A stretch of DNA of 64,000 bases, from NCBI GenBank assembly GCA_029224185.1, contig CM055210.1:14106900-14170899 (forward strand). Reading direction: 5' to 3'. The DNA is from Karalla daura (Eukaryota > Chordata > Actinopteri > Chaetodontiformes > Leiognathidae). A model generated the notes under the pieces. That model did not search any database. It saw nothing but the letters and a program-made list of their open reading frames with translations, and was not told the origin of the DNA. The position numbers and the translations under genes are program-made. Below, one piece after another: positions 1-12,032 of the stretch (position 1 is its first letter; every line of letters begins with the position of its first letter).

Positions 1-104
1 AACCAGAGTGGAGACGACTGCCAGGCCGTTACACAACGAGACAAGATGACTAGGATGGATGTGTCCATGGCAAACACCGATCCAGCCGTTATCTCACCTT
101 TCTG

Positions 105-320
105 CAAGGATTTGTCGGCTCCTATCCCCAGTTTAGAGAGGAACGAAGCCAGGACATAGACCCACACCCCCTCTCTCTCACATCTAGGGACAGGTCAGAG
201 TCTCCACATTCAGGTTTATGGTTCTGGAGAGGAGACAACCTCCACAAATATGAGGAGACATGCAAACTCCAAACAGAAAGGCCCTCAGTCAGATCTTTGC
301 TCCCAGGAACCAAGTAAACC
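105..320 (-). mobile_element. Degraded copy of the common teleost 'LSVWSLHV' interspersed repeat
   Basis: Read on the minus strand, this carries the hallmark blocks of a repeat found very widely in fish genomes: GGGCCTTTCTGTTTGGAG, then TTTGCATGT, then GACCTGTCC, and near the end GGGATAGGAGCC. Its chance translation includes LTEGLSVWSLHVSSYL, a string often mis-annotated as protein. The order and spacing of the blocks match my memory of the family, but the copy has indels and is not coding. I do not assign a transposon class. A RepeatMasker run with teleost libraries would settle it. Confidence 0.7.
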
Positions 321-322
321 AG

Positions 323-731
323 TGTGTAGCCAGGTTGCTATATTGCAGACCATCTAAATATGTAAATCTATAAATAAATGCATACATACATACATACATA
401 CATATTCTAAATGTTACATAAAATGTGACCTAAAGCTGGGTGTGTTCCTAAGGTGAGAACTAAAGAGAAAGGCCTGGGCTTGGCCTTTGTGAAACAGGCC
501 TTTAACACTCTTCACTTTTTCAAAACCAAACGACCAATCGATCGATCGAGGACGTGATTGACAGGTGAATCCACCACGTGCATCTACGTTAGCGAGCTCC
601 AGGCCTGGAGGTGTGAGGCTAAACCTTCCTTTAACCAGCCGAGCTCTTAAAGGACAGTATCTGTGATCACTCTTGTCTTGTCTTCCCTTCTTTTACACTC
701 GTCTTGCTCGTGTCTGCAGTTTCCCTGACTC
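323..731. other. Gene-free stretch with small simple repeats
   Basis: A short (CATA)n run lies at 381-404 and a self-complementary ATCG run at 536-549. The rest is mixed, non-repetitive sequence with no open frame worth calling and no recognisable RNA gene. Confidence 0.6.
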
Positions 732-732
732 G

Positions 733-772
<40 letters not shown>

Positions 773-781
773 CGTGTGCGT

Positions 782-822
<41 letters not shown>
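732..822. repeat. (TG)n microsatellite with TGCG interruptions
   Basis: About 90 bp of almost pure TG dinucleotide, broken by several CG steps near 769-793. It is followed by a GGCGG-rich segment and then, 160 bp on, by a CA tract on the same strand, so the two tracts are an inverted pair. Open frames here on both strands are dinucleotide translations. Confidence 0.98.
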
Positions 823-823
<1 letters not shown>

Positions 824-984
824 CGGCGGGCTGGCGGAGGCTGGGAGGCAGGTGGGTGAGAGGAGCTGAAGTGACACCTGGTAACAGGCTGACAGCCCCG
901 AGGAGAGATGTGGCACTTTCATCCCTGACACGTCTCAACCTCTTCTCCTCGCCATCTTTAACTTTCAAGACACACAAACCCACC

Positions 985-985
985 C

Positions 986-1018
<33 letters not shown>
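985..1018. repeat. (CA)n microsatellite
   Basis: About 17 CA units, complementary to the TG tract at 732-822. Alternating purine-pyrimidine tracts of this length can adopt Z-DNA. Confidence 0.97.
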
Positions 1019-1139
1019 TGCTTAAAAAACGAGTGACACATCAGGGCTGCATCTCCCTGGGAGCGACACACAGCGTCACTGGTATGAATGGTGGAGGAGG
1101 CATCTCTGTGTCTGCGCCTGAGTTAACTCACTTAAGCTA

Positions 1140-1466
1140 ATTTCATTTCTCGTAGTTCGGCCTTTTTTACGTCTGCTCGAGCAAATCAAACGACCCAAAA
1201 AAAGCAGCATTCACACTTCCTTCAGCTCCGCGGCCGCTCAGCGCTACGTGGAGCGGTGTAGACTTCCCTCCTGGCTCCGTCTGGATGTAGAAACAAACAG
1301 CCGGGAATCTCCGCCCAGATGTCCCGCGCGGCGGCTAAAATGCTAACGCTCTTCACTTCCACTTAATAGAATTAGCGCCAAATCCGCGGCATTGTCCCCG
1401 GACAGCTAGCTGTGTGCCCCTCGCTGCCGGCAGTCAGGCCATTGTCAGGCCGACACATTTCACAAG
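1140..1466. other. CpG-rich, gene-free patch
   Basis: Contains a NotI-type palindrome GCGGCCGC at 1230-1237, a CGCGCGGCGG cluster near 1325 and CCGCGG near 1384. CpG density is visibly above the surrounding sequence, but the patch is short (about 200 bp) and has no core-promoter sequence or adjoining exon that I recognise. Confidence 0.4.
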
Positions 1467-1552
1467 TCTCTCTCTCTCTCTCTCTCTCTGCTTCTCATAA
1501 CTCTTAAAAGCTCAGCCTCTGCCACTTTAATCCACCTCTCTCTCTCTCTCTC
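1467..1552. repeat. Two (TC)n tracts
   Basis: Pure TC runs at 1467-1489 and 1536-1552, separated by unremarkable sequence. A pyrimidine-rich stretch continues to about 1600. Confidence 0.95.
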
Positions 1553-3262
1553 GTTTTTTTCTTCCTTCCTCTCCCTTGTGTTCTCCTAACACTCACCCCC
1601 CCTCCAAGGCTGCCGCCGAGCTACGCTAGCACCCAACAGACCAACACCTCGAGGAGCTGCAACTCCGTCGACCTGAGAAATCGACTTTGAAGGAAAACTT
1701 TGAAGGAAAAAGATCAGAGTTTCTTTCAATTCTGGTTCTGGTTGTCAATTCTGTTTTTGTTTTGTTTCGTTTTCAATTCCAAATTTCAGGTCCAAGAAGT
1801 TGAAAAAAGAGGTTAAAATAATCCAAAAAGTGTTTATCGATGTTTATATATATGCATATGTATGTATATAAAGACAAAATGAGAGAGAGAGGAATGCAGA
1901 AACCTGAAAATATTGATATTTAAGAAGTTGAAATCAGATTATCAATAACTATATGATTAATTGATGTGTTACACAGTGGTTGACAGAGAGTAACCTACTC
2001 TACCAGTTCTCTTTGAGAAGGAAAAGGAAGAACATGGATAATGTGATGAACTTTAAAATGAATCGATGGACTGAATCCCAGACAGATTACCTCCAGAGTA
2101 CCTGGACCTGGACGTTTTCTGTGGTCCAGGTAGAAAAGGAACCCTGTGGATCCCAGGGATCCGACCCTTCGTAGGACCCACTACTGTGTTTACTGGTTTA
2201 GGAAACGGCTGCGAACGTGACGATGGTACAAAACAAAACGCGTCGGCTTCCAAACTCCGACAGACGCTGGCAGCTCGCAGCACTCGGCACCAATTACCCG
2301 TGACCCCAGCCAGCCAGGGAAACGCATGAAAGTTATGGTTCAATTAGGAAACAGGGTAAAAATAATCTAATCCATAAATGAGCTAAGTCAATTAGGACAA
2401 CTCACCAATTAAGGACAAATCTGTTACTTGAGGGCACAGCTGTAATGAGGTTGCGGGAGGAGCCAGAGCCCGAGACTGTGTCCTTGCTTGTTTTTTTTTT
2501 GTTTTTTTTCCAAAGCGCTCAAACAAACACGACGCTCCAGCCATGTTTTTGATATGGAATTAAGACGGCAAATTGAATAGTGCGTGGGATGGGTTGTGAG
2601 GGGGGGGGGGGGCTGTGGAGTCCCCGTCAGGCCACATGAGGAGGCAGGATGGAGGGAGGGAGGATGGAGGGAGGGAGGAGGGAGGGAGGAGAGCGAGGAG
2701 CAGGAGACAGTGTGTGTGTTTGTGCCACTATTTATAGATGCTGTGTCGGTCTGAATGAGGCACAAGCAGGAGCTTGTGTGTTCTGCGGTTCTGCAGAGAC
2801 AGTGACTGATTTTCATCCACCTCGATGCTGGCAAAGCCCTCGTGTTCTCCGGGCAGGCCCGGTATTTATAGATAAATCATTTTTAGAGGAGGGAACACGG
2901 GACCCGGACTATAAACAGCAACCAGAATCAACACTGACCAACGTTTTCAATTATTCCCGGCGAGATGAGATTAAGCCAAAACCAATTACCTGCTCTCCTG
3001 ACCTCTGAACTCAGAGATCTGGACGCTCTATGGAGGGGACCTAGAGCCAAAAAATAAATGTTTTTATTGTGACCCTGTTGACTAAAAACCAAAGTTACAG
3101 GGCTAAAAACTCTGGAATGAGTCAGGATGTGACGCAAACTAACATTCAGGAATGCAAGTGAACTAAGAGAGAGAGTTTCTGGTTGAACGTCTGTGTCTCA
3201 GCTCCTGGTTCTTCCTCTGATTCCTCCTCCGACATATCAGGCTGGATGTGGACGCTTCAAAG
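1553..3262. other. Gene-free stretch with G-rich simple repeats
   Basis: Mostly unique-looking sequence. A 13-base G run lies at 2600-2612 and a degenerate GGAGGGAGGAT purine array at 2648-2706. Open frames at 2053-2343 and 2424-2834 (minus) and 2649-3008 (plus) have low-complexity or random composition and no recognisable domain. Confidence 0.6.
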
Positions 3263-3880
3263 CTCCAGTTACCACTTAGTTCAGGGGAAAGTTGTTTAGC
3301 AAGGAATGTAAAGTCACCAAAGTTGCATGAAGTCACTTTGAGTGTCCTAAAGTTAAGCTGAAATATGTAAAGTCACGTAAAGTCACTGTTGAGTTACATT
3401 GAAGTCATGTTAAATAATGTCAAGTCTCCTAAAGTCACACACAGTTATGCAAAGTTATGTAAAGTCACATAAGAGTACAAGGAAAAGTTGATAAGCAGAA
3501 GTGTTCAGCGTGGGACGTTGAGTCAGTGAGATCAAATGGTGTTAAGTTAGATCAAGTCACCCTAAGTCATGTAAAGTTATGTAAAGTCACGTTATGCTGC
3601 ATGTTAAGTTACATTAGGCTGGGTTGAGTTATGTGAAGTCACGCAAAGTCATAAAAAAGGTTTGGGAAAAAGTTGATAAGCTGGGTTGTTTAGCAAGGGA
3701 CATAAATCATGTGAGTGACAGATGAAAGGGCGCCAGATCTGTGCAGAAACAGTGTGATATCCCAACAGCCCAAAATAGGGTCGTAAAACAGCATCCGAGG
3801 CACTTCCATAGAAACCAGAGCTCCATAGCTTCTATGCTAAACGCTAAAGAAACAAGGATGAAAGCCCCACTCGACCGATC
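3263..3880 (+). mobile_element. Family B dispersed repeat copy, internally expanded
   Basis: Starts with CTCCAGTTACCACTTAGTTC and TTTAGCAAGGAATGTAAAGT, and ends with the family blocks GAAAGGGCGCCAGATCTGTG, GCATCCGAGGCACTTCC and TAGCTTCTATGCTAAACGCT. These blocks recur in the same order at 18278, 32272, 35746, 38774, 47097 and 57642. Between start and end, about 340 bp are filled by a degenerate ~10-bp tandem array (entered separately), which makes this copy roughly twice the length of its siblings. Transposon class is unknown. Confidence 0.7.
3300..3655 (+). repeat. Degenerate ~10-bp satellite, consensus GTAAAGTCAC/GTTAT
   Basis: Units such as GTAAAGTCAC, GTAAAGTTAT, TGAAGTCAC and CTAAAGTCAC recur about twenty times with substitutions and linker sequence. 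The unit equals the ACGTAAAGTCACGTGA motif present once in other family B copies, so this is best read as an in-place expansion of that internal motif followed by decay. Confidence 0.75.
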
Positions 3881-4592
3881 TGGGTCCCCTTTAAAGCGGA
3901 TCGACCTCGGAGCTTCTGAACCGGGCCTCTAAGGCTTCCACCCAACCTCCAGGCGCACGTCGATTCCCTTTGAGACACTCGATATCAAAGCCGCCAGTTT
4001 AACGCCGACAGACGGAAAACATCTCAGGTCCAAACGGTTGCAGACGAGAAGAAGAAGGAGGGGAAGAAGAAAGCGGTAGAGACGCCCGGGCTTTCTTTTC
4101 TTTTTCCTTTTTCTTCTTTTTTTTTTGATTCCCTGCTTCCAGCAGACCAGCAGCAGCGGAGGCAGTGAGTTTTTATGAGGATGCGAGGCGGCTCCGGAGG
4201 CTGCGAGCCATTGATCTCAGCAGCTATTGAGCGCTGCAGCTCGTGCACATCAGAGGCCGAGAGCCTCTCAGAGCGGAGACGTGATGACAGCGCCTGACGC
4301 TGGCCCTCCTCACCCCCCCCCCCCCCTCCCAATCTGCCACTTGAACCGCATTGAGGGGTTGTAGTTGGTTTATTTATCTATTTGTGGAGGGATGGAGCGG
4401 GGGGGTTCCTGGGGGGACTCCTCTGGCTCCTCCCCCCTCTGCAGGCCGAGGTTACTCAGCACTCGGAGGAGGGGAACTTGGCGGGGAAGTGCAGGAGGAG
4501 GGCGAGAGGGCGGCGGTGATGTTGACGAGGGTCGACAGGCCGCTGCACGGGCTGGTTCTGCCGCCTCGAGACCACAGGGCCCGCGGGCAGAG

Positions 4593-4633
4593 AGGAAGAG
4601 GAGGAGGAGGAGGAGGAGGAGGAGGAGGAGGAG
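4593..4633. repeat. (GGA)n trinucleotide microsatellite
   Basis: About 13 GGA units in a purine-rich context. On the minus strand it would read as poly-Leu (CTC), which explains spurious frames there. Confidence 0.96.
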
Positions 4634-5318
4634 ACGCTCCGCTCTTCCTCTGTTCAGGCCGGAAAAAAAGGAATGTCCTCCAGCTTGAAGAACGTTAAAC
4701 ACCCCCAACTGGAAGTGAGCTCTTAAACGTTCTTGACTCTTTCTACACGTCTCCCAAAGTGAGAATAATTAGGGATGCATGATAACAGTTTTTTTCCTCC
4801 CCCCTCCTACCAAGGCCGATAACATCCCTTTAATAGTTTACATATAGACCCGAGGCAAAGAAAGATGTAGCGAGTAAAGACAAGTTTAACATCACAGCTC
4901 TGCCTCCGATCCATGGAAATAATGCAGCAGACGGCTGCTAGACGGAGACGAGAACGGTTAGAAGCATTTTTCACTTTCTCTGCATCAGTCAATAACAGAG
5001 GCAGCCTTCAGACACCTCCTAGCAGCGTTAGCGTTAGCATTAGCCACAGAAGCTTCAGCATCCACATATTCCCTCCATACGTTCCAATGTGGAAGCCTCG
5101 GGAGATTCTAAGTGTTGAAATCTGTTTCCTCTTTAGATGGAAACAGTGATATGAGCATATGAACCTGTTCTGCTGGCCCGTTAACGCTGATTTAACAGCC
5201 TGTGCAGAAACCCCGTCCTGTGATCACAATCTAAACAACTCTCCCACCGCTCTAAGTAAAGATCAAGAACCCGGAGTCTCAAATAGCTCTTTGAACTCTT
5301 TGAAACGGGGTCATAGGT

Positions 5319-5336
5319 GGCGCATATCAGATGGGT
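5319..5336 (+). promoter_or_regulatory. CTCF-like motif
   Basis: GTCATAGGTGGCGCAT resembles the vertebrate CTCF core (CCASYAGRKGGCRS) at the AGGTGGCGC block but lacks the leading CCA. This is a sequence match only; occupancy is unknown. Confidence 0.15.
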
Positions 5337-6013
5337 GAGTCACAGTTACCTCTACTGAATCCATTATTTATCCAGTGTTTCTCTGTTTCTGCTCCACACT
5401 GCTCAGTTACCAACGTCTTCTGTCTAAAAACAATAGTGAGGGAGACGTGTGGTCCAGCTTCTATTCATGACATTAGTACTACATTATCTTGCATTCATTC
5501 ATGATCGTCTATGCTTATTTTGAAGGCCTGGACGTTTACTATTACGGGACAGTTGTAAACAATTTACGCTCCGGTAAACATGATGGAAGTTTCTCTCCCT
5601 CGCATCTCTCACACAAAAAGAAAAAATGTCTAGTCCCAGAAACAGTTTGTCTGGTTATTTACCTCCAGGAGCTGCACCCGGGCTCTGATGGCAGCGTGCA
5701 GCAAACTGTGTTATGGAAATGGAGTAGAAAGCAGGGATATCTGCTGCAGCATGCTCCACTGTCTGACCCGCTTTGTGCCCAGATGGTGTCATGTTTAGGG
5801 AGCCATGCATTTCAGCAATGCATGATAATGTCTGATTTTGTGTCTCTGCAACTGAACGTAGCAACAGTTAGCAAACAAATGGTATAAAAGCAGAATTATC
5901 CACCATTCTTCTCCAGCATCTCATATTTCTGAAGTAAAATATGAAGTATTTCTTCTTTGTTGCTTTCCAGCACTGTAGATACCTCTATGCCTCATCTCCA
6001 TTTCTAACCCTAA

Positions 6014-6048
6014 CCCCCCCCCCCCCCCCCCCCCCCCCCTCCCCCCCA
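6014..6048. repeat. Poly-C tract (26 C, then T, then 7 C)
   Basis: The longest homopolymer in the window: 26 consecutive C at 6014-6039, then T and seven more C. It is preceded by CTAACCCTAA, a chance two-unit telomere-like string. The minus strand is G-quadruplex-prone, and assembly length here may be unreliable. Confidence 0.95.
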
Positions 6049-6204
6049 CCATCACCTCATTGCCCTCCTGTACCCCTGGTAGTCCGCGCTGGAGCACACA
6101 CTGATGAGCTTCTGCCAGAGGCGATGGAGAACTGTGAGTCTGGAGCAACGAGCTGCCATCGCCACTTAACCCTTTCGGCTCCCCTGCTGGCGGAGGGGCC
6201 AACC

Positions 6205-6262
6205 CGACCCCCCCTCACCCCCCCTCACCCCTCCTCACCCCTCCTCACCCCCCCACCCCTCA
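6205..6262. repeat. Decamer minisatellite CCTCACCCCN
   Basis: Five to six imperfect 10-bp units (CCCCTCACCC / CTCCTCACCC) in tandem. C-rich, non-coding. Confidence 0.85.
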
Positions 6263-6363
6263 CCTGAGGTGATCGCCTCAGCACCTGGTAGTCATTCATC
6301 ATTCCCTGCAGCGCTCCAACCCCTGGTACCCCAATATGGCTCTGATGACGACTGAGAGGGGGC

Positions 6364-6392
6364 TCACACACACCCACACACACACACACACA
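6364..6392. repeat. (CA)n microsatellite
   Basis: Short CA tract with one CCC interruption. Confidence 0.95.
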
Positions 6393-6616
6393 TATGCAAA
6401 CAGAATGCAGGGGTTGTGGGGTTGTACATGATGTGAAAGGATATCCGTTTGAGCCCTTTGACCCCCCCGGAGCCGTGACATCATGCGGTCGACCCAGGAG
6501 AGCGTCACTGTACGACGACAAGGTCAAACGGAGAATTCAAACACTAATGCGGGCGACCTTTGGAGAGGGGCAAAGAGAGGGATGAAGACAAATGAAGACA
6601 GGAGGAGGCGAGGGGG

Positions 6617-6646
6617 TGGAGGGAGGGAGGGAGGGAGGGAGGGGGA
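6617..6646. repeat. (GGGA)n tetranucleotide repeat
   Basis: About seven GGGA units in a purine-rich tract. Confidence 0.93.
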
Positions 6647-6808
6647 GACGTATGAGGCGGGGCGGTAAATTTATCAGCCGCACACCGGGCTTTTGAGTCG
6701 ACGGCAGGTAAAGGTTTAAAAATAGCAGCTATGTGTGCGATAGCCCCCTTTCCTCGGAGTGTCAGAATGAGCGCGAGCTGGAAAGTAGCGAGCGAGACGG
6801 AGGCAAAT

Positions 6809-6839
6809 GAGGAGGAAGAGGAGGAGGAGGAGGAGGAGA
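6809..6839. repeat. (GGA)n trinucleotide repeat
   Basis: About ten GGA units. They account for the Glu- and Arg-rich open frames across 6731-7064, which I do not call as genes. Confidence 0.95.
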
Positions 6840-7115
6840 GCGGACGTGTTCTCGGGAGAGCTCCAAAAAGTCCCTGTCAGAGGAGCTGTCAGCGCGGCCA
6901 GATACGATCTTCATCGAGGTGGATCCGGGGGGCGGTCACGCTTTGAGCACACGTCCAGCAAAACCAAACCTGCAGATCAGAGCCGGTCACGGGTCGTAGT
7001 TAGCAGCTATGGCCTTGACTGGTCGGCTAGTTCTATGGACGAGCAAACAAGTCCTTATTTGTAGTGTTATTGTGATGTAAAAATGAGCTGTGGACCTGCA
7101 CTATTGTATATGGGA

Positions 7116-7139
7116 CTCCTCCTCCTGGTGGAGGAGGAG
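7116..7139. repeat. Perfect hairpin of CTC/GAG triplets
   Basis: CTCCTCCTCC is followed by TGGT and then GGAGGAGGAG: a 10-bp perfect stem with a 4-base loop. The GGA run continues to 7144. It may simply be a GGA array that has undergone a local inversion. Confidence 0.85.
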
Positions 7140-7149
7140 GAGGAGAATC

Positions 7150-8295
7150 TAAAAAGGTGATTTTGTCGTTAAAGTGAATGTCAGAGAATTGAACGTGGTT
7201 GAGGTGAAGTGACAAAAAAGACATTTAAAGTTGTTATCTTGGCCTTTGTGAGGAAGGCCCAATCGTCTCGATCGACTAAACAGATCGAACTAAACGGCAA
7301 AATTCATCGTCTGTCGCAGGCCCAGCCGTGTGCCGATCCGTAAAGGTGAAGCTCGCGTTCGTGTTCACTTAGCTATCAGGGGAGAAAACATTCACCTTCT
7401 AGAAGCTGATATTTCAGATTTCTCACAATCGCACATTTCTGGAAAGTCGACTGCTCAATTATTGAAAGGCTTGTTTGTTATGGCATTACTGGAGCGGTCG
7501 CGGCTCCGCTCCCAGCTATTGTGGCTTCTTGGCTCGTTGCAAATGTGGCGTTAAAGATTTCACCACCTTGACTTGAATTATTGAAGCGCCGCGCCGCTAC
7601 AAACACAGATCTCACAGCTTTGATAACATCCAAGAAAAGACAGCGAGCGAACGAGGGTGAGAGAGCTGACAGACAGGCCCGCGTGTTGTCTTAACGACCT
7701 CGAGGACGCGTTCACGCTGTTAGTAATGTGGCAGAATGAGAGAAGATGGTATAAATAATGATAATAATAATAATAATATAAACTTTGGGCTTATTGAGCA
7801 GCCGTAATGCCAGTTCAGAGTTCGCTTCTTGACTCTGATCGTCTCGTTCTTTGAGGGTGAAAAAAAGCAAAAAAACAAGTTTAAACCAAACCATGTTCAT
7901 TGGGAACATTCAGTGGAAGGTTATAGATAGATAAAGTTAGGGTTAGCCACAGTGAGGCTGTATAGATCATATGTATATACAGTATATGTATGTATATATG
8001 AGAATTTGGACATTTGATTGTATGTATCACAGGCGATTACATACATGTACAGTACAGACAGAATAAAACTTGGATGATATATAGAAAGAAACGGGAATGT
8101 TTGTTTGTATAATTGCGGACATAACAGTTAAGGAAAGTTTTTCTGTAGTTTTTTTCTGCATGAAAACATCAAATATTTCAGTTTGTCAGTGACTGGTTCA
8201 GAACTGGCTCGAGGCGACAAACTTTTATAAACAAAATAAATTCAGAAATAATGAAAATATATGTTGACAGGGTGGCGAAACACATCATTAATGTG
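7150..8295. other. Gene-free stretch
   Basis: Contains a short (ATA)n run at 7760-7780 and AT-rich sequence with TATATG steps at 7960-8000. No recognisable gene. The 7330-7554 frame has random composition. Confidence 0.6.
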
Positions 8296-8430
<135 letters not shown>

Positions 8431-8447
8431 CTTCTCAACCCCCACCC

Positions 8448-8516
8448 TTTGGTTTCTGCTCCTGGCTTCATCCAGCGTCCTTCACAAACCAATGGGTGAC
8501 GTCATAGAGGGTCGGG
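8448..8516 (+). mobile_element. Family C 3' fragment
   Basis: TTGGTTTCTGCTCCTGG, then CAAACCAATGGGTGACGTCA and AGAGGGTC, correspond to the end of the longer family C copy at 12033-12440 (GGTTTCTACTGGCTCC ... CAAACCAGTGGGTGATGTCA ... CAGAGGGTC). The 'CCAATGGGTGACGTCA' block is familiar from abundant teleost repeats. Confidence 0.55.
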
Positions 8517-11293
8517 GCTCAGAGAGGACAGTCTCTTGCTCAAGCTTTGAAGAAGCTTTCAGGCACCTGGATCTGGGAATTTTCCCACTCGGTTCCAATT
8601 TGGAGTCGGGGTTTGGTCCCCAACCCTCGTCAACCCTGAGCAGAAACACCAAAAAGTGTAGGGGAACTGGAGCATTAGTAGAGAGAGGAACATGGAGGAG
8701 GCTCTGAGCTCTGTCAGCCGGCATCATTAACACACTGACTGACATAACTGACAGGAGAGGAGAGGAGGAGGAGGAGGAGGAGGAGGAGGAGAAGATGGAG
8801 CAGAATCTGTGCCAACCATCACCCTCTGGCTGTTCTCCATCGGTTTAATCACAGCAGCCGTGCTCTCGCTCGGCAACCCCTCAGAGACCCAGGTACCTTA
8901 GCCACACTTGACATTAACCACGAGGCGAACCCGCCCGTGTTTAACAGCCTGCTCGCTAGCCTGAGCCCCCCCCCCCACGGAGAGGGAGGCAGGAAGCACC
9001 ATGCATACGTCTCAGCCTGTGTGTCTGGGTGGGTTTGCTCTCCTCTTTCCAGCGGTCGACACAGACTCTGACCCGATGGACAGGACGAGTCTGGACAGGG
9101 GGGGGGGGGCGGTCTTTGAGAGACTCTACGAGCTGCTGACTCCTCTGGATCATAGCGTCCTCGGGGTCTTAGAAGTTGATAAATAATTTTGGGGAAATTG
9201 AAAGCCCTTGAAAAGTATTAAAAAGTCTTATCAGGTATCAAATTGTGTTGGGTTTCGAGCTCTTTCCAAAAGGCTTGACTACAAAAACACACAGTGCTGG
9301 TGGTGAATAATTGTCGGAGTCAGAGGTTTATTTTAATAAACTTTATCTTTGGAGCTATGTTTCTTTCCAACCTCTTATGAGGTCTGACTTCAAGTAAATT
9401 AAAGATGTGTTGTTTATCACAGCTAGAAAAAGACCAAAAGGTTAGTGAAATTAACTGCTGATATAAACCACATGTTTAGGTGTTCCTCAGTTAGATGCTT
9501 TATGGCCCTCAGTGAAGAGGACGTAGTTCCTGTTGTGCTGATGTTGAAGATGTGGAGACAGCTGGACGGAGGATGAGAGACGCCCGACCCTCTCCTCTGA
9601 GATGTAGATTGACTGTGATGTTTAGGGCTTTGCTTTCCTTCCATACTCCTCAGAGCTTCTTTACCAGAATGAAGAGGTCTTCTCACGCATCCTAAAGAAG
9701 TGAGGAGACCACTGGTTTCCAAGGTGGAAGAAGAAATAAGTTTCCCCTCAGTGTCACTTAAGGCAGAAATAAACCAATGAAACCAATGAAAAGTGAGGAG
9801 CTGAGACGTTCGATCTTCGCTCCGTCCTCCTCTGATCCTGCAGCGAGACAAAGCTCGAGTCGTCACGTCCTCTGTGTTGTTCTTCTGCCGGATGTGCTGA
9901 GGTGTTTGTTTTCGGAGGAGCCGAGCAAGTTTTTAGTGATATTAGCGCCAAATAGCGAGCGTCCTGAGGGAGAAGCAACAGAACGTTTGAGCTGTCACTG
10001 TAAAATGCGTTTTAGGCAGAATTTTTCAGCCCCCCTAATCTAAAAATACTTCTAATGACGTCCCCTAAGAGTCTGCAAACTTTGTATCCATTACAAACAC
10101 AAAGTGTGATTCTCTCCTCTTTCTACAGAGACCGCCATCAAAGTACGGGCTGAAGACTCCACTGTACCCAAACAGACACAAATTATTTTTGCATTTATGT
10201 TTCATTTGCATGAAACGAAACCTAATTTGACTCAGGTTACAGTTTACAGCTGCAGCACAAAGCCAGCGATCTCTGTGTGGCAGAGCTGACCTTTCTCTGT
10301 CCATCTGCAGCACCACAGCTGTCCAGATGTTCCAGCTGGCACTCCAGCACGACACCTCCACAACCCCAAACACACGTGTCCTCACACAGGCTCCGGTAGA
10401 AAGAGCTTCATCCTTTCTTTTTCCTTTTTTTTTTGCAATAAGAGCGAGGCTGTTACAAGGCCGCCATTCGCCATACAAATATATTCCTCCACAAAAAAAA
10501 GAAGAAAAAAGAAAGAAAACCCGTGGCTAATACAGTTATGCGGCCATTGTGGAACCAGAAATGGTACACTGCACAATGAGATGGAAACTCAGCGGGCGAG
10601 CGAGCCGATCGACGGGGAGAAGTTCCACGGGATGAAAACGTCTTCATCTTCCGTCTTATTGTGCGAAACGACACAAAAAGAACGTCGAAGATCCTCGAGT
10701 GAGAATGTAAACAAGCAACAAGGTCGGAAAAATGGAAAAAAAAAGAGAGTCTGTCTACATCATTCCAGTCATAGCGGGTGAGAGTTTTATCCCTCCAAGA
10801 ATTCATTTTGGTTAATAATGGATCATCCCTGACAGATCCTAATCTCAAACCAGTGATACCACTAAATAGTGCCGAGCACACAGTTTTTCAGAACTCGCCT
10901 TTCTCTAAACTTCCATCTTCAGATGTTAAAAGACGCCCGGCGAATGTTTGTTCTACAGAAATCTGCCAGTTTAAGGGAAAGGAGGAAAAAAAACCAGAAT
11001 AATAGACATTTTCATGAAAGCATTCTCTGCTGGGCTGAAGTGAAGCTAATGTGATAAGCAGGCCGAGGCTTCTATTAGGCAAAGACGGGAAAAAGAAAAA
11101 CAATTGCTCTGTGTGATCACTGTGGACAACATCTGCTCGCACACAATAATTATTCCCTCAGTCGCAGGATAAACACAGAAAAATTGGAGCTGAGGAGTCG
11201 AGTGAAGGGAAGACGAAGAATAGTCACTAAAACTGTGGTTTCACATCTTTTTACACATGTCGGTCACACACACACTCAGATCTTTCCTCTTTT
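8517..11293. other. Gene-free stretch
   Basis: Holds a (GGA)n run at 8753-8792, a C run at 8966-8976 and a G run at 9098-9109, plus a segment near 9205-9230 (GAAAAGTATTAAAAAGTCTT) reminiscent of a common fish repeat. Frames at 9423-9866, 10065-10478 and 10453-10881 are unsupported: no domain and no splice context that I trust. Confidence 0.55.
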
Positions 11294-11400
11294 TGTGTGT
11301 GTGTGTGTGGATTAACTGCTTGTTCTGCCCAAGTGTGACTGAGGCCAGGTCGTGTCGGGACAACAATGAGTCGTGTCAGGACTACGGACCATCCAGGATC

Positions 11401-11428
<28 letters not shown>
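11401..11428. repeat. (CA)n microsatellite
   Basis: Fourteen CA units. A short TG tract at 11294-11310 lies upstream, forming a weak inverted pair. Confidence 0.96.
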
Positions 11429-11431
<3 letters not shown>

Positions 11432-11865
11432 AAAAATGTGCCCACAGACAAATGTGCTTTTCTGCCCTGGTTGGAATCCACTCTCTCCTCACATCCTCTC
11501 CTGACACACCAACCTGACTTCACGTTCTCTTTCACTACATCCATAAATCTCCTCTTCGGTCTTTCCACCACGCCTGGCAGTTTCAGCCTCAGCATCCCGT
11601 GTCCAAACTTTATCTCCGAAAACATCCAACATGTGCCGTCCATCTGACGCCCCTCTCCTCCTTCCTGATCCTCTCCGTTCTCGTCAGAACCTCAACACGT
11701 TAGTCGCCATCATATCCACCTTCCTCTTTAATTCCAGCACAATTCCCTAAGAATTAGGCAACAAATGTCAATAAGTTAACAATTTCCCAAATTTTTTCAA
11801 CCCATGCCAGTTTTTGGTAATTTGTAGGGTAATATTTATAGTATGAGGACCTTCTGAGGTCTACT

Positions 11866-11866
<1 letters not shown>

Positions 11867-11907
<41 letters not shown>
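11867..11907. repeat. (CA)n microsatellite
   Basis: About 20 uninterrupted CA units. Confidence 0.97.
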
Positions 11908-12032
11908 ATCCACTCTGACACTCACACCTGGGGGAAATTAACTCCAATTAACCTAATTAATCCTGTGCTGCTTTTTTGCACTTCTGGTTGGAGGCTAACG
12001 TCATCTAGCTGCCTGGTACGTGTGACATGTGT

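Larger units (their letters stand above)
3881..5985. other. Gene-free stretch with C-run and GGA array
   Basis: Holds a 14-base C run at 4313-4326, a (GGA)n array at 4593-4633 and A/T-homopolymer patches. The open frames at 4351-4708 on both strands depend on the GGA array. The 132-codon plus-strand frame at 5489-5887 has no recognisable motif and looks random. Confidence 0.6.

Noticed and set aside
6005..6020. Telomere-like CTAACCCTAACC
   Set aside because: Only two units, followed by poly-C. A chance string, not an interstitial telomeric array.
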